Origin: Neoceratodus forsteri
Lineage: Eukaryota; Chordata; Ceratodontiformes; Ceratodontidae
Reading direction: 5' to 3'
DNA length: 64,000 nt
NCBI GenBank assembly: GCA_016271365.2
Contig: CM057453.1
Location: 503,105,001 to 503,169,000 of the forward strand
Position numbers and translations under genes: made by a program
Part shown: one piece after another, positions 8,775 to 18,118 of the stretch
Layout of the letters: each line of letters begins with the position of its first letter
How positions within the stretch are numbered: position 1 is the first letter of the stretch
The notes under the pieces: generated by a model
Told to the model about the DNA's origin: nothing
The model's database searches: none
The model's input: the letters and a program-made list of their open reading frames with translations, nothing else

Positions 8775-10675
8775 CTACCCCGGTTCTGCCCAATGACTCC
8801 TTCGCGCCCCCCCTTGGTCAGACATCCAGGGGACCCGGTTGAGGAGCTGCTTCTCCTTCATCTCGAAGGGTGGAGCTCTATTACCACGGATCAATGGGTC
8901 TTGGGCGTCATTGGGTGGACACCGTTGGAGTTCACAGAGTTCCCTCCACGTACTCCGCCAAAGCTCTCCGTTATCCTCCTTTCTCATTCCACTCTTGGAA
9001 GGAGAAATTCAAGCCCTCCTGCAAAAGAGCAATAGAAAGAGTTCCCATGGAACAGTGGGGTCAGGGTTCTACTCCCACTTTTTCTGATCCCAAAAGACTG
9101 GGGACCTTCATCCCATTCTGGATCTCCGTCCTTTAAATCTCTTTATAGAGTACAAAAAGTTCAGGATGGTAACTCTTCAGGGTCTCCTCCCTCTGCTGCA
9201 CCAAGGGATTGGCTCTGTTCTCTCGACATGCAGGATGCGTACATGCATATCGGGGTCTTTCCTCCCACAGGAAGTTTCTGAGTACCACTTCGTAGGCGCA
9301 TTATCAATTCAGGTGCTCCCATTGGCCTTTCTTCTGCTCCATGGTCTTTGCAAATGCCTGGCAGTGGTGGCTGCAGCTCTAAAGGCGATCAGGCCGTTAT
9401 GTTTTCCCTTACCTCGACGACTGGCTTCTCACAGCCCCGTCAAGGGACGGCCTCCTACGCTCTCTCGGAGATGCCTATACTCTATTCTGAGAGCAGGGGA
9501 TCACCCTGAACTTGAGAAAGTCGTTCCCAGAGCCCAGCCAAACCCTCGCCTTCATTGGAGTGACTCTGGACTCCGTCCAGGGCATGGCTTTTCTCCCACA
9601 GGACAGGGGAATTCGCCTGCGAGTTTGGCGAAACGGATCTCCATAGCACCTCGGGTTCGGCTCTGAACTTCACTCAGTCTACTGGGCATATAGCGCGGCC
9701 ATCCCAGTGCTGCAGCAGCCCGCCTCCACATGAGAATCCCACAATGGATGCTCAGGGTGCAGTGGGATCAATACTCCGGCGACCTGGGCGCCTTAGTCAG
9801 GATCCGGCCAGTCAGGAAGAGCGTTGCTTTGGTGGCTGGACCCCAGCAATCTGGGTGAGGGTCAGCTTTCGTCCGAGCCTCCAGGTCAGACTCTAACGAT
9901 GGATGCCTCAGACCAGGGTTGGGGAGCTCATCTGGGTTTGCGAGCATAGGAGTTTGGTCACCCGAGAAACAGTCCCTCCACATCAATGTCCTGGAAATAC
10001 GGCGGTCCTCTACTCTCTTCAAATGTTCCAAGAGGACCTGGTGCCGGCTCTCTTCTAGTTCAGATGGACAACATGTCGATCGTCTTTTACATCAACAAGC
10101 AAGGAGGCACCCATTCATATCCTCTTTGTCGGGAGGCGATGAGAGTCTGGTACTGGGCGCTGGGCAGGGCATTCATCTATCGTCTTATGCATGTTCCAGG
10201 AGTCCTAAACACGCTGGCCGACAACCTCAGCAGGTCGTGGGCCAGAGCGCATGCAGTGGAAATAGCTTCAATCCGTAGCGGATCAGCTCTTGGAAGGTGG
10301 GGTCTTCCGAGCTAGATCTCTTTGCGTCACCACATAGCGCAAACTGCCGCGATTTTGCTCGCGAAGCACGCACCTGGCGTCTTTTGGCCAGGCAGCGTTG
10401 TCCTTTGTTGGGCGGGAGGTTTCTTTATGCCTTTCGCCCTTCCCTCTCATCCAGAGGTTCTACTCAGATTACAGGCAGAGGCACGCATGATCCTTGTGGC
10501 CCCAATTGGCCCAACAGATTTGGTTCCCACTCCTGCAGCGGTTGTCCCAGGAGCCTCCAATCCCGCTGCCCATTTGCTCGCAACTGCTGTCCCAGGACCA
10601 GGGTTCTCTGGTTCACCGGATCTCAGATCCCTGCACCTTCATGCTTGGCTCCTCAGGCGTAGCTAAGAACGAATC
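8775..10675 (+). pseudogene. DIRS A reverse transcriptase / RNase H / DLFAS block, degenerate
   Basis: RT blocks are spread over frames. At 9166 MVTLQGLLPLLHQ corresponds to the region before the SLD-DAY motif. Near 9311 QVLPLAFLLLHG and KCLAVVAAALK match FRALPFGLSSAP and KCLAVV. The PYLDDWLL box survives only in another frame near 9408. RNase H follows: LTMDASDQGWGAHLG near 9894, VQMDNMSIVFYINKQGGTHS at about 10060 and HVPGVLNTLADNLSRS near 10192. Next comes the DLFAS block (10313 on) with FYLYAFRPS-like and APIGPTDL-like pieces. Several frameshifts make it inactive. Confidence 0.75.
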
Positions 10676-11080
10676 GGGGTTTCCCGGAAGTGGCTGGGTC
10701 TTAGCGTCCATGAAAGCCCTCTACTCACTCCACTTCGCTATGAGTGGAAGCGTTTCTGTCTTTGGGCCTTGCCACAGCATTTAGACCCAATCACCTGCTC
10801 TGTGAACTCCGTTTGCAGTATCTCCTCTCCTTATCCGAAAGGCCTGAGCTATTCCTCTATCAAAGGTGCACATGTGGGCGATCTCGGCCTGTCATACTCT
10901 AGTGGGAGAGAGAGCATTGGCCCAGTTGGATGTGGCCACTCATGTGGGGGTTCTTCATGAGACCTCCCATCAGGGACCCTGTCCCACCCTGGGACCTCCT
11001 TTTGTGTTGGAGAAACTCACCTTCCCCTTTTGACCCGTGGCGGGTTGTGAGCTGCGATATTTCATCTGGAAAGTTTGTTT
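10650..11080 (+). pseudogene. DIRS A tyrosine recombinase, N-terminal part (5' of the B insertion)
   Basis: Frames here encode EWKRF (10743 on), DPITCSVNSVC, YSSIKGAHVG and a PP-I-DP-PPWDL block (10969 on). These correspond to the DNA-binding half that in F reads KWKRFSI, YSSLKVHISAIS and PPIRSPAPRWDLN. It breaks off in a T-run at 11080, where element B begins, and resumes near 17028. Confidence 0.75.
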
Positions 11081-11262
11081 CTAGGGACATGGATATATTG
11101 TTCATCCACACTTATTGGCAGGTTCCTTGCCGCTTTAAATCTTGCCGGAAGGTCTTCAAGCTGGCTCCTCCCACCCACCGGGTGGTAAAACTCAGTTCCA
11201 TGGCCTTAGATCTTCCTTACCGCTTGGAAGCTCAGGTTCCCTCCCTAACGCTCTGCATTTAG
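11081..11262 (+). repeat. DIRS B left inverted terminal repeat
   Basis: Complementary to about 16800-16990. Diagnostic shared blocks are TGTTCATCCACAC, AAATCTTGCCGGAAGGTCTT and the CCCACCCACCGGGTGG block, present in the right copy as complements. The same repeat with changes starts element C at 36129. Confidence 0.92.
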
Positions 11263-11345
11263 ACACGGTTCCTAATTCTTCGAAAGTTCGAAATCAAATA
11301 GTTGTTTGCTAAAAAGACTTCGGTCTTCTTCTCCTCGCGGCTGCG

Positions 11346-13579
11346 ATGGACAAATCGGCTCCCGGTTTCCGGAGGTGCCCTTGCGGGCAGAAGATGTCTA
11401 GGACGGATCCGCACTCCACGTGCGTCTACTGCCTGGGCCTTGAGCACGACCCGCAGGCCTGCGACTTGTGCTCTTCTTTTTGACCTCGTCCTTGAAGACC
11501 GTGCTGCCCGATTACAACTGAGGCGCCCGAGAAAAATTCACGGTGTGAAATCTAAAGAGGCCGGTTGGCGGTGTCCGCGGCGGCGGGCTCGGCGGATCAG
11601 CTCGAGCAGATGATCGCCCTCGAAGAGGAGGCGGCGCGGGCCGCTTCTACCTCGGCTGCGGCATTTGTCCCGCTCTCTCTCGGTGCCTCGTACTCGGCTT
11701 CTTTTAAGGAGCTTTGTCTGACCCTCTCGACGAAAGGTGAGGGTCCAACTTCTTCTGGACCTTTTTCCAGGTCCAAAAAGAGCAAAAATAAGTCTCTCCG
11801 TCGATGCTCTTGGGAGCGGGAAAGATCCCCCTCCCCTTGTCGACAGTCAACTTTGGTCGACCCCTCAGCTTCGGCCACTGGCTTCACGGTGTCCCCGTCA
11901 GGCCAGTTGACCGAGACTCCCGACGACGCGGTCGAGATTTTTCTCGACCCGTTAGACGGGTTGTCGGCTGGAGAAGCTGAGAATCCCCTCTCCCCGGTTC
12001 CCCCGGTGGGAGTTGAGGATCCCGTCGGCTCGTCTGTGCCTCCGGTTCCAGAGCCTTCGGTGGGATCGTCCGAGCCGAGGGGAGTGCCGATTTCTGACAC
12101 TTCTCCTCGCTTTCCTCGGCCTAGTCGAGACTCTCGGACATCCTCGCGGTCCAACCGATCCCGCCGCCATAGGCGGTCTCGGTCTCAGCACCGCGGCAAG
12201 TGGCGCCGCCGCTCTTCCTCGGACGAGGGGAGGCTTCGGCGCAAGTTGCATCGGAAATACGAGGAACTCATGTGGCAACAGCTCCTTTTGACCGGGAATA
12301 GGCCGACCCAGTCGTCTTCCCTGGCCATTAAGTGGCTGTCACCGGAGCGGCCGAAACAACCCCTCATTGTGGCCGAGAGCCTGTTCCCAGGCGGTTGTTC
12401 GGCCAATTCAGCTGCCCACCGATTCTGGTGGAGACCTCCGCCTGCACAGCCATTAGTTGGGGCTCCGACCAAAAATTCTCGGTCGGTCTTGGGTTTGCCC
12501 CATAGGCTGTCTGTCACCCTCACTCCCGATAAACCTCGGCAGGTGGAGGGTGGCTCAGGCCCGAGGCAGCTCTTTGAGGACTCTTCTGAATCTGATGATG
12601 GTTCCTCCCTCTTCTCCAAGCGCGTGGACTTGGAGTCCTCGGGAGGGCAGTCAGTGGACGATAGCCCTTCATCCTTCTTAGGGTTGCTTCGACTCATCTC
12701 GGGTCCACGGGATGAAGCTCGAACCCGTTTCTAAACGGGCCAGGTATCCCCTCACGGAGATTCTGGACCGAGGGGATTCTCCACGGAGAGGCCTTTCCGG
12801 TGGCGAAGCCATAGTGGTCCGGCCTTGAACTTTGGCACCGCCCTGCTTCCTGCCCTGCACCTTCGGCCAGGATGGCCAGGAAGTATGCGGTCCCTACCGG
12901 TTCCCTGTCCAGTTTTTCGGAACACCCCTTGGCCGAGGGGTTGGTTACTGACAGCGTTTTCTGGCGTGCCGGGAATGCCAGGGATGTGGACAAACCTCCC
13001 GACGAGGAATCCAAGAAATTGGATTATGCCGGGCGAAAAGTCTATGCTGCGTCCTCTCTCGGCCTTCGTCAGGCCAGTTCGGCCATCCTCATGGCACATT
13101 TTTCTCACGCCCTGTTGGGCTCCTTCGATGAGGTTGTCCCTCATCTTCCCGCAGATCTGCAGACTACGGTCAGGCAGGTGCGGGACAGAGCAGGGCAGTG
13201 GCAAAACAGCAGCTCCAGACTGCGTTGACGACATGGGGACTCATGTGCCAGGTCTGTGGCGGCCGCAGTGGCCATGCGTCATCGGGCTTGGCTGAGGATA
13301 TCCACCTTACCCGGATACCCAGCACAAGTTGGCGATGTTCCCTTTTGGGGACTGACCTCTCGACCCTGGGGTGGAAGGTCACCTGCAGAGGATCGAGAGT
13401 CCAATGCTACCTTGGACTCTGTCTCTTCCGCTCAGAAGGACAAAGGCCATAAGCCACAGCCTAAGCCTTTTCGTCCTTCTGCGCCCATGGCCCATGTAGC
13501 CAGCAACGTCCGGGGCCAGAGGCTCGAGCTTGGCATCCCAAGCCAAGCCGTCAGCTTCCTCCAACAGGAAGCAGGGAGG
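11346..13579 (+). pseudogene. DIRS B gag, frameshifted
   Basis: The start is probably MDKSAPGFRRCPCGQKMS at 11346, continuing into CVYCLGLEHDPQACDLC before a stop near 11484. A second frame (11565-12734, 389 residues) begins with an acidic/Ala-rich helix (DQLEQMIALEEEAARAA), passes an Arg/Ser-rich stretch near residue 190, then RRKLHRKYEELMWQQL. A third frame (12872-13228) holds ARKYAVPTGSLSSF, LDYAGRKVYAASSLGLRQAS and HALLGSFDEVVPHLP. After another frame change there is RHRAWLRISTLP near 13276 and a Lys/Gln-rich end. The order matches gag of C. Confidence 0.78.
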
Positions 13580-13730
13580 TAAAGCCCAGGAGGTCCCTCG
13601 GCGGTCCTCCAAGCCTGCCCAGTGACGGGCTGAGGGGTGTGCCCCCATCCCTGTCACCCACCCCTGGTTCTCGTCGGGGCAGGCTCAGACACTTCCTTTC
13701 CGCCTGGTCCGCTGTTACCAGCTGTTACCA

Positions 13731-13836
13731 ATTGGCTGATAGCAGCCCCCTCCAGACGGGAGGTGGAGCGGTCCAGAGATCTGGCCCTCCAGGTTTGCTC
13801 TCAAGTCAGCCTTCTCATCAACGAGGCCAAGTCGGA
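13731..13836 (+). repeat. 106-bp internal duplication of RT sequence in DIRS B
   Basis: This stretch is identical, with one base difference, to 14377-14482, which encodes the RT region from the second half of the YLDDWL box to NEAKSE. It sits between gag and RT, where sister element C has nothing comparable (38790-38812). The insertion point shows a doubled GCTGTTACCA. Confidence 0.92.
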
Positions 13837-13837
13837 C

Positions 13838-15630
13838 AGGTGAGTACTGGAGGTGGTGGGAAAAGGCCTACCTCTAGAATTCGAGCAGGCCCCGCCCTTC
13901 AGAGCCGTCGCACCTCGGGGAGCCTCGGGGTCCGCAGCCTCACTGGCGGCTTGTCGAGCCGACATCGCTCTCCTCCTCCAAAAGGAGGTGATCACAGAGG
14001 TAGAGGACCCCCCATTAGACCCGGGGTTCGTGTCCAGGTATTTCCTGGTTCCGAAGCGACGGGGCTGCGCCCATTCTCGACCTACGACCTGAACAAGTTC
14101 CTAAGGTCTCGGACCTTCAGAATGGTCACTCTGGCGCAGATTATACCATCTCTGGAACACGGTGTGGTTCTGCTCTCTGGACCTACAGGGACGCGTTCTT
14201 TCACGCCCCTATCCGTCCGTCACATGGAGATTCCTCCGCTTTGACGGAGGGATCCCTCTTGAGTTCAAGCCATGCCCTTGGCTTATCTCCAGCTCCCAGG
14301 GTCTTCACCAAATGCATGGCAGTGGTGACAGCTTTCCTGCGGCGCCGAGGGGTCCGGGTGTACCCTTACCTGGACGATTGGCTGATAGCAGCCCCCTCCA
14401 GACGGGAGGTGGAGCGGTCCAGAGATCTGGCCCTCCAGGTTTGCTCTCAAGTCGGCCTTCTCATCAACGAGGCCAAGTCGGAACTCGAGCCGAAGCAGGT
14501 GATCCTGTTCATCGGGGCAGAGCTCGACTCTCTTCGAGCCAGCAGCACGGCCCCCGGACCGGGCCGAGGTTCTGCCTCCTTTGCCCAATCATTTCTGGTT
14601 GGGCAATCGCGCCTACCGGGACTTCCTGCGCCTCCTGGGTCTCATGGCGGCCTGTACCAGCGTGGTCCGTTGGGCACGCTGCACATCCGCCCCCTTCAGT
14701 GGGGACTGGCCAGCCAGTGGTCACAACGCTGCGATCCATTGGACCAGCTAGTGATAGTGACCCAGGAGATGTGGAACGCTCTCCAGTGGTGGACCGTTCC
14801 ATCCCATCTGCAGGAGAGCATCCCGTTTGTCCGCCCCGAGCCTACGGTCTCTCTATCGACCGATGCCTCTCTGATGGGTTGGGGTGCCCATCTGGGGGAA
14901 CACCGAGTGCACGGCCTCTGGTCCCCGCAGGAGTCACGATGCCACATCAACCTGCTGGAGCTCCGAGCGGTCCACCTAGCTCTCACCGCCTTTGCTCCGT
15001 TTCTCCGGGGTCAAGTGGTCCGAGTCCAGACGGACAATACCACGACCATGTACTACCTGAACCGCCAGGGCGGGATGTGCTCCATGCTTCTATGCAAGGA
15101 AGCTCTCCGCATTTGGTCACTCATGCGCAGCCTGGAGGCCGATCTCCTAGCCATTCATGTGGCAGGAGCCTCCAACACCCTGACCGATGCCCTGAGGCGG
15201 ATGGGGCTGCATCTCACAGTGGTCTCTCCTGCTGGAGGTAGTACAAGATCTGTTCTCCCACTGGGGCACACCTCAGGTGGACCTGTTTGCCTCCAGGGAG
15301 AATGCGAAGCTGAGGCTGTTTCATGCCCGCCCCCCTCAGCAGGGCTCGCTGCAGGGGGATGCCTTCTCGAGGCTGTGGACCCCGGGCCTCTTTACGCCTT
15401 TCCCCATTTCCCTTGATTCACAAGGTGCTTCTCAAGACAAGGAGGACAAGGCAGGTGATTCTGATAGCCCCAGACTGGCCCCGCCAGTTCTGGTACCCAG
15501 ATCTCCTCAGCTTCAGCTCCAGGCTCCCGAGGCAGCTTCCAGCTCGCCGGACCTGCTCTCAGTCAATCAGGGAAGGTGTTCCATCCGGACCTTCAATCCC
15601 TGCACCTGACAGCTTGGTTCCTGGCGGCTA
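13838..15630 (+). pseudogene. DIRS B reverse transcriptase / RNase H / DLFAS block
   Basis: The N-terminal RT part is at 13853 (VGKGLPLEFEQAPPFRAV, then LLQKEVITEVEDPPLDPGFV and SRYFLVPKR). The SLD-DAF motif region (14170-14200) is split by frame changes. From 14241 a 391-codon frame holds VFTKCMAVVTAFLRRR, YPYLDDWLIAAPSR (catalytic Asp pair) and NEAKSELEPKQVILFIGAEL, then RNase H (LSTDASLMGWGAHLG, HINLLELRAVHLAL, VQTDNTTTMYYLNRQGG, HVAGASNTLTDALRR). After one more frame change the DLFASRENAKLRLFHARPP block (15277) and DWPRQFWYPDLLS region follow. RT and RNase H motifs are intact, but frameshifts separate the parts. Confidence 0.85.
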
Positions 15631-15639
15631 GGGTTCCAG

Positions 15640-16661
15640 GCCTTGGGTCTTTCCGACGAGGTCCTCAATGTTGTTGAGGCGTCCTGTAAGGAGTCGACCA
15701 GAAATGTTATGCCTTCAAATGGAAGAAGGTTTCCATTTGGTGTCAGGTAAGAGGCTTGGACCCTTCCTCCTGTTCCTTGGCAAGCATTTTGGACTATTTA
15801 TGGTCCCTTTCTAGTCAAGGGCTTAGGTCGACGACCCTAAAGGTGCACCTGGCAGCCATCTCTGCTTACCGGGCGCGGGCAGGGAGCAGTCGGCGCAGGA
15901 GAAGGTGGTCTGGCGCTTTTTCAAAGGCCTTGATCACATTTCCCCTCCGGTGCGAGAACCTCCACCTCCGTGGGATTTACTGCTGGTACTGGCAAAGCTC
16001 ATGGGCAAGCCATTCGAACCAATGCTCAGGTGTGAACTCTCTCACCTGTCGTGGAAGACCGCCTTCTTGGTGGCTATCACGTCAGCCAGAAGGATGGGAG
16101 AACTCCAGGCGCTCTGCATTGAGTCTCCTTACCTGGTCTTCCACAGGGACAAGGTTGTCCTGCGCCCCCACCCGAAATTCCTTCCGAAGGTGGTGTCGAG
16201 TTTCACCTTAACCAGGTGTTGACTCTGCCGGTGTTCTACCCCAGTCACACCTTGGAGGCCGAATACAGGCTCCATACTTTGGACCCTAGAAGGGCGCTCG
16301 CTTATTATAAGGAGCGCACGGCTGAAATTCGGGGAGAGGTTCGCCAGCTGTTTGTCACCCACTGGAAGCCGCACCTGGCAGACCTGCAGCCAAGTGGGAC
16401 GATAGGCAGGTGGGTCACCTCCTGCATAGATCTCTGCTATAAGTTGGCGGGCATGGAGCCTCCCAGAGGATAAGAGCTCATTCTACCCATCATACTGCTG
16501 CATCGGTGGCTGCTTCCAGGGACGCCCTCCATCCAGGAAATCTGCAGGGCTGCTACCTGGAAGTCAGCACACACCTTTATTACCCATTACCACATCGACC
16601 TTGAGTCACGCTGGGATGCTGGTTTGGGGCCTCAGTTCTCCAGTCTTTATTCCCTAAGTAG
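15640..16661 (+). pseudogene. DIRS B tyrosine recombinase, frameshifted
   Basis: The N-terminal half has KWKKVSIWCQ near 15718, LRSTTLKVHLAAISAYRARA near 15823 and VWRFFKGLDHISPPVREPPP at 15905. The catalytic half begins LVAITSARRMGELQALCIES (first Arg) and VFHRDKVVLRPHPKFLPKVV. After a frameshift it continues with EAEYRLHTLDPRRALAYYKE and RWVTSCIDLCYKLAG. In the last section (16470-16660) the HSTHHTAA block (the Arg of His-x-x-Arg is replaced by His), HYHIDLES and FGASVLQSLFPK region are split over frames. The loss of Arg and the frameshifts make activity unlikely. Confidence 0.8.
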
Positions 16662-16712
16662 GGGTGTGCGCCTTGCCTCCCTCCTCCCGGAGAACTGCTA
16701 GAGTCTGCCAAT

Positions 16713-16801
16713 AGTGTGGATGAACAACATATCCATGTCCCTAGAATACAGGTTACTCACCTGTAACAGGAGTTCTAGGAATGGTATATGTTGTTCATCC
16801 A
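16713..16801 (+). repeat. DIRS B internal complementary region (ICR)
   Basis: Bases 16713-16745 complement the left end (11081-11115), and 16746-16801 complement the right end. The joint reads ...CATGTCCCTAG|AATACAGGTTACTC, i.e. the reverse complement of right end joined to left end. This gives the element boundaries independently of the flanks. Confidence 0.95.
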
Positions 16802-17027
16802 CACCGATCCACCCGACCTCCCGGCTCGGACGCGACAACCTGAGCTTCCAGCGGCCAGATCTGGCGTCATGGGGCGGAGCCGAGAGTTTTACCACCCGGG
16901 TGGGTGGGAGGAGCCAGCTTGAAGACCTTCCGGCAAGATTTAAAGCGGCAAGGAACCTGCCAGTAAGTGTGGATGAACAGCATATACCATTCCTAGAACT
17001 CCTGTTACAGGTGAGTAACCTGTATTT
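16800..17027 (+). repeat. DIRS B right inverted terminal repeat
   Basis: Complement of 11090-11262, extended at its outer end by the right-only sequence CTAGAACTCCTGTTACAGGT through GAGTAACCTGTATT, which contains the perfect inverted repeat GTTAC-N6-GTAAC (17004-17019). Confidence 0.92.
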
Positions 17028-17619
17028 TCTGGTTGCTGTTACTTCCGCTCGAAGAGTTTCTGAACTGCAGGCTCTGATGTGTAAAGAGCCCTATTTGGTT
17101 TTTCACAGGGAAAGGGTTTCCCTCAGGACTAATCCTAAGTTTCTTCCCAAAGTGGTCTCGGAGTTGACCCTCAACCAGTCGGTTGATCTTCCAGTTTATT
17201 TTCCTTCTGCTTCCAGTAAAGGGGAGGTTCTTCTCCACACATTGGATGTCCACAGGTCCCTGAGGTATTACTTCAATAGAACGGTTCAACACCGTAAATC
17301 GGAGCAACTCTTTGTGGCCTTTGCGCCACAACGCTTGGGTCAACCGGTGTCCAAGCAGACTATCTCCAAATGGATAGTCCATTGCGTCTCATTTTGCTAC
17401 GAGCATCACAAGAAACCCCTGCTGGGTCCGGTTAGGGGTCACTCCACCAGGAGAGTGTCAGCTTCTTTTGCCGTGATGCGGAATGTCACCATTCAGGACA
17501 TCTGTGCGGCCGCGACCTGGAATTCGGTGCATACCTTTGTCAAGCATTACAGCTTGGATATAGTCTCCAGACGCCGTGCTGGCTTCGGCCTAGCGGTTTT
17601 GCAAGGACTCTTGTCCTGA
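17028..17619 (+). pseudogene. DIRS A tyrosine recombinase, catalytic domain (3' of the B insertion)
   Basis: An uninterrupted frame encodes the whole catalytic half. LVAVTSARRVSELQAL carries the first catalytic Arg. VFHRERVSLRTNPKFLPKVV follows as a conserved block. GHSTRRVSASFA carries the His-x-x-Arg pair, and WNSVHTFVKHYSLDI the second His/Trp site and the nucleophilic Tyr. It ends RRRAGFGLAVLQGLLS before the stop at 17619. All expected catalytic residues are present. It is classed as a pseudogene only because insertion of B separates it from its N-terminal half. Confidence 0.88.
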
Positions 17620-17690
17620 AGGTCTCTGGAGTCAGCATATTCCTCCTCCCGGGGTCGGCTACCTCTTTGCTAGGGGACTGCTTGGGACTC

Positions 17691-17802
17691 AGTCCTAATT
17701 GTTATAGCCTACTGCAAGAGCTCTATCTCGTAGTAAGATAGTACAGTTACGTAAGAACTTACCGTAACAGTAGATCTTCGAGAGGAGCTCTTGCAGCAGG
17801 CG
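17691..17802 (+). repeat. DIRS A internal complementary region (ICR)
   Basis: Up to about 17740 the sequence is the complement of A's left end. From about 17741 it is the complement of the right end (complement of GATCTACTGTTACGGTAAGT and AACTGTAC). In one block it therefore mirrors a right-end to left-end joint, as in DIRS-1, where the ICR serves as template for completing the circular cDNA. Confidence 0.9.
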
Positions 17803-17889
17803 CTGTTTTCCCTCCCACCTTCCCCCTCGGAGTGTGCAGGTACATTTCTCTTCTCTTATCGATGGTAGGCTTTGCCTCCTTCTCTTGTC

Positions 17890-18118
17890 AGGCCTTCAGC
17901 TGGGTACTGGCGGGAGAACTGAGGTGGAGCTGGCTCCACCCCCTCTTGTACCCTGACCAACGTCGGGGCGGGGCCGGCGTCGGTCCCTCGCTGGCATTGC
18001 TGGCAGAAGTTTTTCCGTGTGGTCCTAGTGCCTGCAGCATAGTCCTAATTGTTATAGCCTGCTGCAAGAGCTCCTCTCGAAGATCTACTGTTACGGTAAG
18101 TTCTTACGCAACTGTACT
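17890..18118 (+). repeat. DIRS A right inverted terminal repeat
   Basis: Reverse complement of the left repeat, plus a right-only extension (about 18080-18118) that contains the GTTAC...GTAAC-type inverted repeat just before the end. The inner GTAAG/CTTAC pair is intact; the last arm reads GCAAC in this copy and GTAAC in the ICR. Confidence 0.88.

Larger units (their letters stand above)
11081..17027 (+). mobile_element. DIRS retrotransposon B (family II), nested in A
   Basis: B starts CTAGGGACATGG at 11081, right after GTTT, and ends ...GAGTAACCTGTATT near 17026 within a T-run. It has inverted terminal repeats, gag, RT-RNase H-DLFAS block, YR and an ICR that exactly joins the complements of its two ends. 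It lies in the same orientation as A. B is younger than A by position, but its frames are also interrupted, and a 106-bp piece of its RT is duplicated at 13731. Confidence 0.93.
6249..18118 (+). mobile_element. DIRS retrotransposon A (family I), split by DIRS B
   Basis: The element starts ATCTTACTTCGAG directly after a G at 6248 and ends AACTGTACT at 18118. Its terminal repeats are inverted, not direct, and the internal order is gag, RT-RNase H with the downstream DLFAS block, tyrosine recombinase, ICR, right terminal repeat. This is the DIRS layout. There is no protease or DDE integrase. A's own sequence is 6249-11080 plus about 17028-18118 (5.9 kb). The 5.9-kb element B is inserted in the recombinase gene. 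Gag, RT and the first half of YR carry frameshifts, but the catalytic half of YR is open. Confidence 0.92.

Noticed and set aside
14341..14490. YLDDWL-type RT as a Gypsy/LTR or pararetroviral element
   Set aside because: There are no direct LTRs, no aspartic protease and no DDE integrase. Inverted terminal repeats, an ICR and a tyrosine recombinase place it in DIRS.
17028..17619. Phage or bacterial integrase gene (contamination)
   Set aside because: It continues a split DIRS recombinase in a eukaryotic repeat with flanking intronic sequence. Close homologues occur at four other places in the window.
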